Notes: a model not told the origin generated them from the sequence alone. Shown: positions 1 to 10,500, counted from the stretch's first letter. The stretch: DNA of 56,753 nt from Zygnema cylindricum (GCA_037447655.1 JBBHKE010001276.1:1-56753); one strand, 5' to 3'. A program made the numbers and translations.

Positions 1-12
1 GAGAGGGAGAGG

Positions 13-73
<61 letters not shown>
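1..73. repeat. (GA)n microsatellite
   Basis: Nearly pure GA dinucleotide tract with occasional GGGA interruptions, cut by the window edge. It lies downstream of the ZIP gene; no coding content. Confidence 0.95.
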
Positions 74-76
<3 letters not shown>

Positions 77-586
77 AAGCTTCAACGAGGCTCTTTTTTT
101 TCCTTCTTAGCTGTAAAATCCTGCACTACTGTAATTTCATCCCTTCCATACACAGTCTTTTCAATAACACCACGTACAGAAAAATATCAATTCATTGAAA
201 TCATCAATTTTCGGAAAAACACCCCCTATATATTTTCAAAAAACTTTTTTTGAGATTTGGGACAAGAAATAGTATATATCACCAAACAAAATAGTTAGAT
301 TGGCTGGAGAATTCTGCTGACCAAATCCGACCTATCCAGACTTCCACAAAGCTGAAAAAAAATGTTGATACTAATGGAAATTGTTCTCAACGAAAAGAGT
401 TGATTTACCCTCAAAAATTGAGTGGACACATCTTCCTTGTCTCCCTCTCTTTCTTCATCTCTCTTCTTGTATCCATGAATATTCTGCTACAGCACATACT
501 ATATATCACATTTCACATTGCATCCTCCTCCTCTTCCTTTCTATTTTATTCATTTAGTTTCTTTCCCTGTAAAATTACAATAAAAG
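74..586 (-). other. 3' flank / putative 3' UTR of ZIP gene
   Basis: No gene seen. On the minus strand the ZIP stop codon at 587-589 is followed by an AATAAA-type signal at 545-550 (read on the minus strand), a plausible near-upstream polyadenylation element. The rest is AT-rich or pyrimidine-rich with no conserved coding potential. Confidence 0.5.
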
Positions 587-3586
587 CTACGCCCATTTAG
601 CAACGATACTCATACAACCTCCTCCTGCAAACAAGGCAATAATTCCTATAGTACTTTGCCACACAGTTTTGGGTGCCAACTCCGGATCATCTTCGAAAGT
701 GGGAATGATTAAATCTACTAGTCCGTTATAAAGTAAAATCCCAGCAGAAATTGAGTTAAAGGCAACTTCATTGGCTAAAGCTGTTCTACTGTTTTCGTTG
801 TACGAATTTCCGACAATAATTCCAAGAATCACTCCCACAGGGCAGGTGAGAGCAAAAGCGAGCGCAAATAACCAGGTCTTCAGAGCACCAAGCTTGGCCT
901 TAGCCACAGCTCCGCCCAAGGCAATGCCCTCGAAGCCCTGGAGAGAGGAAGAAATAAAAAGAAAAAGGAAAGTCATCAGACAACGGAGGAAGAAAGGAGA
1001 GGCATAGAGCGGATGTGGGAGAGGCAGAGCGAGGATGGGAAAGGAAACAGAGAGATTGGAGATGCGAAGAGGGCAAATTAGAGAGATGGGGAGAATCGGA
1101 GAGGCAACAAGCAGAGAGCAAGAATAGGAGAGTAAAAGGGTAAATTGGGAGAGGGGGTGAGAGAAGCAATGGCTTGCAGACGAGGGAAGGGGGGGAGAGA
1201 TTGAGGAAGAAGGAAAGGGACAGCATTGTATAATAGGAGAGCGAGAGAGGGAGGTAGGGGAAGAGACTAGAACATGTGGGAGAGACGTAGAGAGGGGCAA
1301 AGACGACGGGTAAGATGTAACAGAGAGTCAGAGAGACACACAGAGTGGAAGAGTGAGAGAGTGGAAGTATTCAAGATAGTGTGGCTGACATAGTTCTAGA
1401 ACCGTCGACCCCATGAGAAGAGGGAGAGTGACACAGCTGAATGATAAGATCATTTACCTGATGAAAGAGAAGAGCGAAGGTCAACGCTCTCACAAATTTG
1501 AGATCCCTACTCGTCCCCAAAGTCAGCCCCACAAAAATAGAGTGGAAAATAATTCCCCCTTCCAAACAATAGGCAATAACCCGATACTTTTGCAGTCGCA
1601 ACACGGTCGCAGCATCGACCTCGGACGTCTTCTCAGCATCTCCAACGATTCCTGCTCCCACTAAAACCCGATTGACTGTCAGAACAATCATAATGTTCAT
1701 GCCCAACAAATGGTATTCAACATGGCAGAAGCCTTCATAACAATCTCGAAATTGCAGCGAACAATTTAAACCAGGTTTCTGCACTACTTCAGGTACAAAA
1801 GGGGGTAAAAAGAGCTTTCTCACCTGGAGATTCCTCCACAGACACATTCTTCATATATCTGTGGTGGAGGTACTTCGACAGGGCGTGTTCGACAGCGAAC
1901 GTCGTGTAGACGGAAAAAAGTACAATCATGCCCACCCACGGAAAATCATCAAGACCGAGACAAGGGTTTTGGGAGGAGCTTATGGCATCTGTCAAAGACA
2001 CAAAGGGTAGAAAGAGCATAAGCAGGTGTTAAATTACGAAGGAAAAAAAAGAAAGAACAGAAACTCAAAACGGAGAAAAGAAAGAAAAGACTGCAAAGCG
2101 GAAACGGAAACACCATCCACGGGGGCAATAAGCTGTATCCACGAAACATGGCTCATCCCCTTAAAGCCGCATTAACGACAAAATACTGTAGTGAAATTTT
2201 GTAAGTGAAGTACAAAAATACGGTAAAGGACATGTTAAAAAACGTACAGCATTTGAATTTCGAATGCCAACTACAACGTTCCTAGTCGGATTGGGCGGAT
2301 TTCGCACGTGTATCAAATCGAGGGCACCACAAAAGCCGCGCACTAAAATTTGTTTCTCGTGACAACATTTGCCACGTGAATTTTGTGACACTCGATACAC
2401 ATTAAATTACTGAACTGAGGATAACGAGCGCAAACCGTCGATAGTGTAATTACCCAGTTGAGGGTAAACGTGTAATTTTCGCGCACGCCGTACATGAAAT
2501 TAAATTGTACGAATTGTACGAATTCTCCTTAAAACAAGGGTCAACGTCGTCATTAATTACTTACGCTCGAGTCACAAATTCCGCATCTGCGACCTGTGAA
2601 ACCGACAAGCAAAATTTGACTCGCGTGCGATAATATTCACTTGGCGAATTTCGCGCGCGAACGAATTTTTGCTTCGTTCGCGAGTTTCGCGATGCCCTAA
2701 GGAATCCTAGATCGTAATTCCATACACCAGGGTACGGATATCAGGAGATGGGACCCCGATACGTTTCTTACATTTGACATCACTTTGTTGTAATTCTAAG
2801 CTACAGAAGTACACAATTTTGTCCCACATGCGGCTTTCACGGGATTAGGTCTGGTCTGTCAGGACAGCCATTTCTGCGTAAGTGCGCACAGTTGCTTCCA
2901 AACGAAATATTATTTTAGACAAAGCAAAAGCCGAAGACTAAAGAACCTGAAAAGGAAAACAGAGAACCTACCAAACCTGAATATCTTCAAGCTTGGACTC
3001 GAATGCAAACGAAATCCTACACGCACCTTTGTAAAGAAAGAATGTCAACTATTATAAAATGACAACTATGGAAAATCTTCTAGAAATGGATATTTTCAAG
3101 AACATTGCGACCAAAATGTGCATTGACCCCTCAATCCATCCTTTTTCTTCCTCTCTTCACCCTACATTTCCCACATTCCCTCTCTCCGACTTCTCCCCAC
3201 ATTTCCTCTCCACAGCCCCTCTCTTCCCTCTTCACGTTTCCCCTCCCCCTCACAAGGAATGGAAAAAACGGCCTGACCTCCCCTTCCCTCTCCCTTCCTT
3301 CCCAATTCCCCTCCCCCTCCCCCCCCTCCCCCCCCCCCCCCCCCCTCCCCTCCCCCCCCCCCCCTCCCCACCCACCTGGCAGCACGTGCACCAGCCCCGT
3401 GGCCACGACGACGCCCGAGGCGAAGGCCTGGAATAGGAAGTACACGACTCGCATGCGGCCGTGGTCGGGCACCAGACTCGGCAGCATGAACCCCAGCAGG
3501 CCCGCCAGCAGGATGCCGAACAGCCCGCCCACGCGGTAGTTCATGGCCAGGCCGGAGTCGCCGGGGGGGGGGCCGCACTCAGCCAT
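587..3586 (-). CDS. ZIP family divalent metal (Zn/Fe) transporter, four exons
   Basis: Spliced gene; exons 3586-3376, 1988-1824, 1660-1458 and 937-587 (930 nt, 309 codons plus TAG). Every junction is GT-AG and the phases fit (1, 1, 0). Start is the ATG at 3586, just before the first hydrophobic segment. Family signatures: HVLPDA at the exon 1/2 junction after TM2, HSIFVG at residues 165-170 in TM4, and HQGFEG at 192-197 in TM5, the His/Glu metal-site motifs of ZIP proteins. Eight membrane segments can be placed at about 17-39, 49-70, 86-106, 149-173, 181-196, 212-236, 247-270 and 285-306. The TM3-TM4 loop is only about 35 residues and has no His-rich stretch, shorter than in most land-plant IRT/ZIP proteins. 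By family it imports Zn2+/Fe2+-type cations across the plasma or an organelle membrane; substrate and location cannot be told. The reading frame is intact. It is the only convincing host gene here. Confidence 0.9.
1989..3375 (-). other. ZIP intron 1, with G-rich 5' end
   Basis: 1387-bp intron from donor GT (3375-3374) to acceptor AG (1990-1989). On the coding strand its first about 75 bases are almost only G with few A/T, so long proline- or glycine-rich frames around 3100-3580 are artefacts of this tract. A strong small hairpin (arms GCGAACGAA / TTCGTTCGC) sits near 2658-2682. A minus-strand frame at 2161-2400 has a short patch (GALDLIHVR) loosely like the first catalytic block of PIF/Harbinger nucleases; too short to call. 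Confidence 0.65.
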
Positions 3587-4416
3587 GCCGGGAAGGGGAG
3601 AGAGGGGCGGACGGGGGGGAAGGGGGGGGCGGGGGGGGCGGGGGGGGAAAGAGAAGGGGAAGGAGGGGGGGAAGGGACGAGGCGAGAAGTGAGATGTAAA
3701 GCTAGGTTTAGGATTATTATTTATCGATAACGCGCGGGAGGGAGGCGGGTTGGGTAGGAGAGTTTGGATTTTTGTGACGGACGGGGGAGGAGTTGACGGC
3801 GGAGAGGGCGTGGAAGCGAGGCGGTACGCATGGTTTGAGCGTACGGAATAGGGCCACGACGGATCTGGTCTCTGAGATTGGCGCGTTCGAAGCGCGTGAA
3901 AAATGAATGCTGGGAGACAGCGTGGTGACAGATCTCGGGTTCGTTAAGCCACGTGGCAGTCCTTTTGGCATCAGCCGTGCTTCCAGCACGGTCTTACAAA
4001 CAAGGGCCGCCGGAGATGTGCTGTGGAGTTGGGCCCGCTTCCGCCCGATGAGAATCTTGTCGCAAGCGGCGCGTGCAGAACTGTGTAAATAGAATGCAGG
4101 CGGGAAGACGTGGCATGAGGAGAGTGGAAAATCGATTCCGGCGAGCAATGTGTGAACGAGATTGTGGAAAAGTGTGTCGGTGAGTCCGTTTTAACCGTAA
4201 GTTGACGCACACAAAATGTTAGGGCGCGTGTCCGGCACATGATGCATCCGGGAAAATAAAAAATATTTGTTAGTGTTTTGAACGAGCGGTCGATGCGCAT
4301 CTTTGACTGCTGCACAAACAAAACGGGCTATTTTTACTTTTTTAGTGTTGCATTGACCTGATCGAAATCGGCAGTTTCAGTTTGCGTATCGAACTGGTTC
4401 CTGTCATAACTATAAT
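3587..4416. other. Upstream flank of ZIP gene (promoter region)
   Basis: No gene. Plus-strand G-runs at about 3601-3680 (several blocks of 6-9 G) could form G-quadruplexes just upstream of the ZIP start. GC-rich to about 4150, then AT-richer. No convincing TATA element could be picked. Confidence 0.4.
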
Positions 4417-4430
4417 ACAGTAGCCAGAGG

Positions 4431-5241
4431 CAGAGGTCGCAAACGGTCAACCGAAACCGTGACCGACCGTTAACCGACCGCCCGCGCCGGATCCGGAACG
4501 GATTCGGTTGCCAAATTTTGGGGGTCGGGCGGTTACGGTCGGTTGATTCACCAGGAAAAAAGAAACGGTCGGTTACGGTCGGTCAACCAAAAAACCAAAA
4601 AAAATGAAAAATTTGTAGTCCCTATAATCCAACATTCTTGTACTTTGTACTCTTTGGCATCGTGGAAGTACGTGACATCATGATTAGCGTCGCAAATCTG
4701 ACACAGTACTGTAGTAAGCTATTTATTTCGCAAATCAAAGGGAACGCGACAAAGCGTCGCAAATCTGACACGGTAGTATACTATTCATTTCGAAAATCTT
4801 AGGGAACGCGACAAAGCGTCGCAAATCTGACACGGTAGTACAATATTCATTTCGCAAATCTTAGGCAACGAGACAAAGGGTCGCAAATCTGACACAGTAG
4901 TACACTATTCATTTCGCAAACCTTAGGGAACGCGACATAGCGTCACAAATCTGACACGGTAGTAACACTATTCATTTCGCAAATCTTAGGGAACGCGAAA
5001 AATCGTAATTATTGGCTTATTCCGTCGTACATTGATTAATTTTGTACTATTTCGGTTACGGGCGGGCACGGTTAGTCGCGAAAAATCAAGATTCGGTTAT
5101 TTTTTTTTTTCGTAAACGACGGTCGGTTAACGGTTAACAATTTTGGAGCGTGACAAAACTCGGTCGGGCGTCGGTTACTATTTAAAAAAAAAAAAAAACG
5201 GTCGGTTTCGGGTATGATTTTTTTGACTTTTGCGACCTCTG
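4431..5241. mobile_element. hAT-like non-autonomous element A, inserted in the TIR of element B
   Basis: 811 bp with TIRs CAGAGGTCGCAAA... and ...TTTTGCGACCTCTG. Flanks GCCAGAGG (4423-4430) and GCCAAAGG (5242-5249) match at 7 of 8. The target octamer contains the first six bases of element B's TIR, so A landed in the tip of a related copy. Same family and opposite orientation explain the near-palindrome centred near 5240. Non-coding. Confidence 0.75.
4688..5002. repeat. 62-bp tandem repeat, 5 units
   Basis: Units start at about 4688, 4754, 4816, 4878 and 4940, each beginning GCGTCGCAAATCTGACAC and running through a TTCATTTCGCAAATC block. Subterminal repeat of the hAT-like element; inverted copies occur at about 5490-5945 in element B. 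Such arrays can be transposase-binding sites in hAT elements; that role is inferred. Confidence 0.8.
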
Positions 5242-5589
5242 GCCAAAGGTCGCAAAAGTCAAAATTTTAAATAACCGAAGCCAACCGTTTTTTTTTTCAA
5301 AATCTGAGTAACCGACGCCCGACCGGGTTATGTCAAGCTCCAAAATTGTTAACCGTTAACCGACCGGCGTTTACGAAAATAAAAGTTAATCGAAACTCGA
5401 TTTCTCGCGACTAACCATGCCAGCCCGTAACCGAAAAGTACAAAATTATCTAATGTACGACGTATGAATAAGCCAATAATTACGATTTGTCGCGTTCCCT
5501 TAGATTTGCGAAATGAACATTGTTTACTACCGTGTCAGATTTGCGACGCTTTGTCGCGTTCCTTAAAATTTGCGAAATGAATAGTGTTC

Positions 5590-5787
5590 TACACCGTGAA
5601 TCGTTATTAACCTTATGTACTCTATATAGGCACCCCTAAATTTTGACATTGATACCTCAAATAGAACAAATTACACTATTTAAGGAAATGGACCATAATC
5701 TGCCACGTCTCTTAGCACTAAATTTGAATGAATGACGCTATTTTTTTCTTAACTCTAATTTCTGGTCTAATAACGATTCATTGTGTA
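5590..5787. mobile_element. TA-target MITE, copy 1
   Basis: 198 bp with TIRs TACACCGTGAATCGTTATTA / TAATAACGATTCATTGTGTA, inserted at a TA inside one 62-bp repeat unit of element B; removing it restores the unit. A second full copy in opposite orientation is at 26516-26718. TA target and absence of coding suggest a Tc1/mariner-type MITE. Confidence 0.75.
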
Positions 5788-6201
5788 CTGTGTCAGATTT
5801 GCGACGCTTTGTCACGTTCCCTAAGATTGTGAAATGAATAGTGTTACTACCGTGTTAGATTTGCAACGCTTTGTCGCATTCCCTAAGATTTGCGAAAAAA
5901 AATAGTGTTACTACCGTGTCAGATTTTCGACGCTAATCATGATGTCACGTACTTCCACCATACCAAAGAGTACAAAATACAATAATGTTGGATTGTATGG
6001 ACAGTACAAAATATCATTTTTTTTTGTTTTTTGATTGATCGACCGTAACCGAGTGTTTTTCTTTTTCTGGTGAATCGACCGACCGCAATAGCCCGACCCT
6101 CAAAATTTGGCAACCGAATCCGTTCTGGATTCGGCGCGGGCGGTCGGTTAACGGTCGGTTAACGGTCGGTCACGGTTTCGGTTGGTTGTTTGCAACCTCT
6201 A

Positions 6202-6496
6202 ATAGTAGCGAAAGGGGTATTCTAGTGTTGTATATCAGAAACGTTTTTTTGACAGTCGATCTGTACTTTTCTGGGGGGTCTTCGTGATTGACATAGCCGA
6301 TCGCTATGACATATCGCCAATGATCACCTGTGATCGATACCGATATCGCTATTCAAAACTATCGGTGCCATTTTTTATTTGCTCTTCAAACGTTATTTTT
6401 CTACGCCGTCGAGATAGAAAAGGATCTCACTACAGTCTACTGTTAAGTACTGTACAGTACACCGTGAATCGCTATTAGCATTCACGACGTTATTTG
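6202..6496. other. Non-coding spacer with MITE end
   Basis: No gene. From about 6459 it carries a TACACCGTGAATCGCTATTAG end of the TA-target MITE family. Copia-A is inserted just downstream. Confidence 0.5.
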
Positions 6497-6715
6497 CGGT
6501 CTGTTGAAATTTATAGATTTCTAGAGTATTTTCTAGGTTTAAATATGGTTTTATAAAAGGAAAAAGAAAAAGGACGGACAGCCTGCCTCCACCTCCGCTC
6601 TCTAGCCCCCATACTTGTTGTAGTCACTGAAGGAAAGAGAGAGAGGTTGATCCATGGCTGCCTTAGTTCAACAGACAGCTATTTTTAGTAGGTTACTAAA
6701 AATATACTTGACGGA

Positions 6716-6795
6716 CCAGAGATTTGATCCCGGTACCTGCGGTTCGTCAAATCGTCCGATAGCGGTCAGCTTTATCCTAATAGACTAGGACCAAT
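6716..6795 (-). other. Antisense tRNA-like / SINE-like block in LTR U3
   Basis: On the minus strand: an A-box-like D-arm segment (TAGTCTATTAGGATAAAGC), a spacer, then a T-arm-like hairpin CCGGG-ATCAAAT-CTCTGG. Downstream on the same strand comes a body with GGCAGCCATGG and, near the LTR start, T-runs that could end Pol III transcripts. No acceptor stem, so not a functional tRNA gene. The same block recurs at the same place in the other copia LTRs here. Confidence 0.6.
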
Positions 6796-7315
6796 GCTAA
6801 GTGCTATGGTATGTGATAGATATATATTTAGTTCGAAAGGATAAAGTTCATTTAACTAAAACTGTTTACGGCGTACATATATACAGTTTTATAAAGTACG
6901 TCGTACGACGCTAATTCAAAACGGATACCACGAATCGGAACAAATATCGCGCAAGTATTTATTCCGGCCAAGATTACGTTTCGCATATAATCCAACGGCG
7001 CACATCATCGCCGAAATCCCGGAGTGGTCACTTTGGCATTTAGTGACGTGGCATCACCTGGCGCCACGTGGGGAGACATCATTCGGTCGCGGGAATTCCG
7101 AGGAACGTACGGATGAGTGGAAAGTATACACGCGTCCACTAATGGCCTTGTCGTACAGAGGCCGTACAGAAAGTACATCGGCAGTAGTACTTTCTAGTAC
7201 TATACAGTTTTGTGATTGGTTCGTACAGGCAGTAGATAGGAGCTGTGAGAGGGAATTAGGAAAAACTAGGACTTAGGAAAATTTAGGTAGATAGTCCTCT
7301 CTCTCAGAGAGTTTG

Positions 7316-7322
7316 TATAAAT
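7316..7322 (+). promoter_or_regulatory. TATA box of Copia-A LTR
   Basis: TATAAAT just after a CTCTCTCAGAGAG stretch, about 200 bp before the LTR end. Likely Pol II promoter; U3/R border probably 25-35 bp downstream. Confidence 0.6.
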
Positions 7323-7386
7323 TGGCATCTTTGCCACCCTATAACTTATCGCCTGGTTGGCCGTTTTCAATGATTCTTTTTTCTAC

Positions 7387-7455
7387 GGACTCAGGGGAGT
7401 CCAGGCTACACAGGGGTGCAGTCAAATTGTCAGTTTGCCTTCTTGGGCAGCAGTG
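7387..7455 (+). other. R-U5 tandem hairpins
   Basis: Successive stem-loops: GGACTC-aggg-GAGTCC (7387-7402), CTACAC-agg-GGTGCAG (about 7405-7421) and a weaker one around TGCC...GGGCA (7437-7449). Equivalent hairpins with different stems but the same small loops occur in the other copia families. Confidence 0.6.
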
Positions 7456-7503
7456 GTTGTGGCTTAAAGTGGGTTAGTTAAATACTATCTAGAGGCTTCC
7501 TGT

Positions 7504-7532
7504 ATTCTGTGGTCCAATGGAGGACACAGAAT
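7504..7532 (+). other. AUG-loop hairpin at the LTR/gag boundary
   Basis: 29-nt stem-loop: outer stem ATTCTGT (7504-7510) with ACAGAAT (7526-7532); bulged G at 7511; inner stem GTCC (7512-7515) with GGAC (7522-7525); loop AATGGA (7516-7521) containing the gag ATG. The same layout is kept with different paired bases in other families here. Confidence 0.75.
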
Positions 7533-10500
7533 TGCAGGTTATGGGCCCACCCTCTAGGGTGCCCACCTTCAATGGATCTGGGTTCATCTATTGGGAAGCC
7601 ATGATGATGGGAGCTTTGTGTGAAAAACGATACTGGGGTATCGTCAGTGGACAAGTGAAACGTCCACCTTCAGGAACTCCACCAGGATTTGGGGGAGTAA
7701 GGTTTCCTGCAACAACGGCTGCCTCGGCGGAGGAGGCAGATGATGGGGACAGCAGTGTGTCTGAAAAGGGGAAAGGGAAGGAGACACCCCTTACTCCTAT
7801 TGCCACAGTATCGGGAGCGGCAATTGTGAAGACCGTGGAGAACGATACTCAAATGTGGGAGGATGTAAACATGGCTGCCAAGAACTTCATTTTGAGGCAC
7901 CTCACTCAAGGTTTGGCCACTCCTCATCTTCACATTTACAAGGCAGAGGAATTGTGGGAGAGTTTGGTGGAGATTTATAGAGCTGGAACTATTCAGGAGC
8001 TCCAGTTGGCTGAGCAAAAGCTATTGAGTTACACTTACAAAGGAGGAAAGATGTTAGATTACTGTAATGATCTTTCTTGTTTGTATATGGAAATGGAAAG
8101 TGCCGGGTGGACAGGTACAATGAAAATGAAAGTTAACACCCTTATCATGAAATTACCAGATGAGTTCGAAAACATAGTGTACCGAGTACAAGGAATGCCT
8201 GATAGTTCATGGAAATGGAACACAGTAGTCAGGATGATACTTGTGCAGGAAAACACAATGGAGATTAGGAGAGGAGGAAAGAGCATTCAAGCTCTAGCAG
8301 CAGGAGGGGACCGATGGGGGAAGGATCCGAAGAAACCTTATAGAGGGGAAAGAGATAATTCTGGGGGACAGAGGCCCCCAAAGGGTCTTTGTCATTATTG
8401 CAAAAAGCCGAGACACTTTATTGCAGATTGTGTCAAGTTGTCAGAGCTGAGGCTCCAAGAAAACCGTGGAGGGGGTTCTTCCGGAGGGAAGAAAAAGGCA
8501 CTTGTGGTTACAAAAGTGTCAGGAGAAATCGAGGATGAGTCATCTGAGGAGGATGGGGAGCTTCTTCTTGACGAGAGTCTGGAGGAGAAGGAGATCCCTC
8601 GGAGGCAGAAGTGTGCCCTTGGAGCAATTCGGGAAGCTCCACAGGAAGGATGGATCATCGACTCAGGTGCATCCATGCATATGTGCCGTGATAAAGAACT
8701 CTTCACTAAGCTACGAAAGATTCCTACTGTAGAGATAGAGTATGGGGATGGGAGAGTGGTTACTACAGATCTAGTGGGATCAGTAGATCTGAAAGTCTTA
8801 GTGGAGGGTAAGACCTCTATACTTACATTCTCAAATGTACTTTACATTCCTCAGTTGAGTAAAAATCTTGTCTCTACGTCTGTGTTAGATGACAAAGAGT
8901 TTGATACCTTCACCAGGAAGGGAGTCTTTACAGCTAAGTATGGGAATGAAGTTTACTTCACAGCAGATAAAGGTAGCCAAGGAATGTTTAGGCTTAACTT
9001 GAGTAATGAAAAGAAGAATGCTTACTATGTTGGTGTTCCTAAGGTGATGATTTGGCATAAGCGTTTGGGGCATGTGCATTTTGATAGGTTAAGGGAAATG
9101 AAAAAGCTTGGGGTAGTAGATGGCATTCAGTTTGGGGATAATGAAATAATAGATGATTGTAGTGGTTGTGCTCAAGGTAAGGCTCACAGACTTCCCTTTC
9201 CCAAAGCCGCCACATATAGAGGTGAGAAAGTGTTAGATTTGGTCCACACAGATATTTGGGGACCTGCAAAAGTACCTTCGGTTGGAGGAAAGAGGTTTAT
9301 GATGACAATAACTGATGATTGGTCTAGATACTCTAGAGTCTACTTTCTGAAAAATAAGTCTGAAGCATCCACTTACTTCAAAGAATATAAAGCTTGGAGT
9401 GAGAAGTTGCATGAAACCCCTATTAAGAGGATAAGGAGTGATAATGGGGGGGAATATACCTCTAACCAGTTTGAGGAATATCTGAGAGATGAGGGAGTGC
9501 AACACCAGAAAACTGTACCATATAACCCGGAACAAAATGGGGTAGCTGAGAGGTTGAATCGAACACTAGGAGATAGTGCATGTAGTATGTTGGCAGACAA
9601 GAAAATAGGAAAGAGATTTTGGGCAGAGGCAATGAACTGTGCCAACTATATTAAAAATAGAGTCCTTACCTCAGCTGTAAAGGGAGTGACACCTTATGAG
9701 AGATGGGTTGGAAGGAAACCAGATATCTCACACCTTAAAGTATTTGGTAGCCAAGTTTACAGTCTTGACACGGATAGGAAAAACTGGAAACTAGATGCTA
9801 AGGGAAAACCTGGATACTTTGTGGGATATGATGAGGATGTTAAGGGATATAGAGTCTATGACTTAGCAAAGAAAGATATCATTCTGGTCAAACACTTAGT
9901 TGTCATGGATGAAGGGAAGTCATTTGACCCCTTCAAATATACAAAGAAGATAAGGATCAGATTTGAGTCCGAAAGTGAGGAGAACTCAGTCGTTCCCGAA
10001 AAAGACATGAGTGAAACTGTGATTACAGATTCAGGGGAGATCGAAGATACAGGAGACTCACCGGAAACCTCACATACTCCTATGGACTTCGAGGAGATGG
10101 AAGAAGCGGGACAAGATACGGTTTTTATGGACAGGGGAGCCGATGAGATAGTGAGAAGAAATCCAAGACTTCCATCCATTCCAGCTTCGGAGTTTGAGGG
10201 AGGAAGGAGGAGCAGCAAAAGGATACAGGAAAAACAAGCTGCCCATAAGGTAACTAAGCTATCTCACCCAGATGAGCCTCAGTCTTACTTAGAGGCAGTT
10301 AATAGTCCAGAGAAAGAAAGATGGATTAGAGCCATAAATGATGAGATGGCTTCTATCATGGAAGCAAATACTTGGGAACTAGCGGATTGCCCTCCAGACA
10401 GAAAACCTATTGGATGTAAATGGGTATTTAAACTAAAACTGAACCCAGATAATACAATTGAGAGGTATAAGGCTCGATTGGTAGCAAAGGGGTTCACCCA

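Larger units (their letters stand above)
4425..6201. mobile_element. hAT-like non-autonomous element B (split by element A)
   Basis: TIR starts CAGAGGTCGCAAA on the left (4425-4430, resuming at 5250 after element A) and ends TTTGCAACCTCTA at 6201. Flanks ACAGTAGC (4417-4424) and ATAGTAGC (6202-6209) match at 7 of 8, an 8-bp TSD as expected for hAT; TIR tips fit the YARNG hAT rule. Interior carries CGGTCGGTTA-rich ends and reverse-oriented copies of the 62-bp unit seen in element A. No transposase. Confidence 0.75.
6502..7536 (+). repeat. 5' LTR of Copia-A
   Basis: 1035 bp, TG...CA. Contains an antisense tRNA-like block (6716-6795), a TATA box (7316-7322), R-U5 hairpins and, unusually, the gag start codon (7517). 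Confidence 0.95.

Noticed and set aside
2161-2400. Harbinger transposase gene in ZIP intron 1
   Set aside because: Only a short patch (GALDLIHVR) is reminiscent; no second Asp/Glu motif or Myb-like partner; too weak to call.
3059-3586. Long proline-rich and glycine-rich open frames on both strands
   Set aside because: They are translations of the C/G homopolymer tract in ZIP intron 1; only the minus frame from 3586 to 3376 is coding.
4688-5002. CRISPR-like array
   Set aside because: Repeats are contiguous 62-bp tandem units without unique spacers, inside a hAT-like element of a eukaryotic genome.
7043-7276. 77-codon frame repeated identically at 12421-12654
   Set aside because: Lies in the LTR, starts at GTG, and is duplicated only because the LTR is; not conserved in other families.
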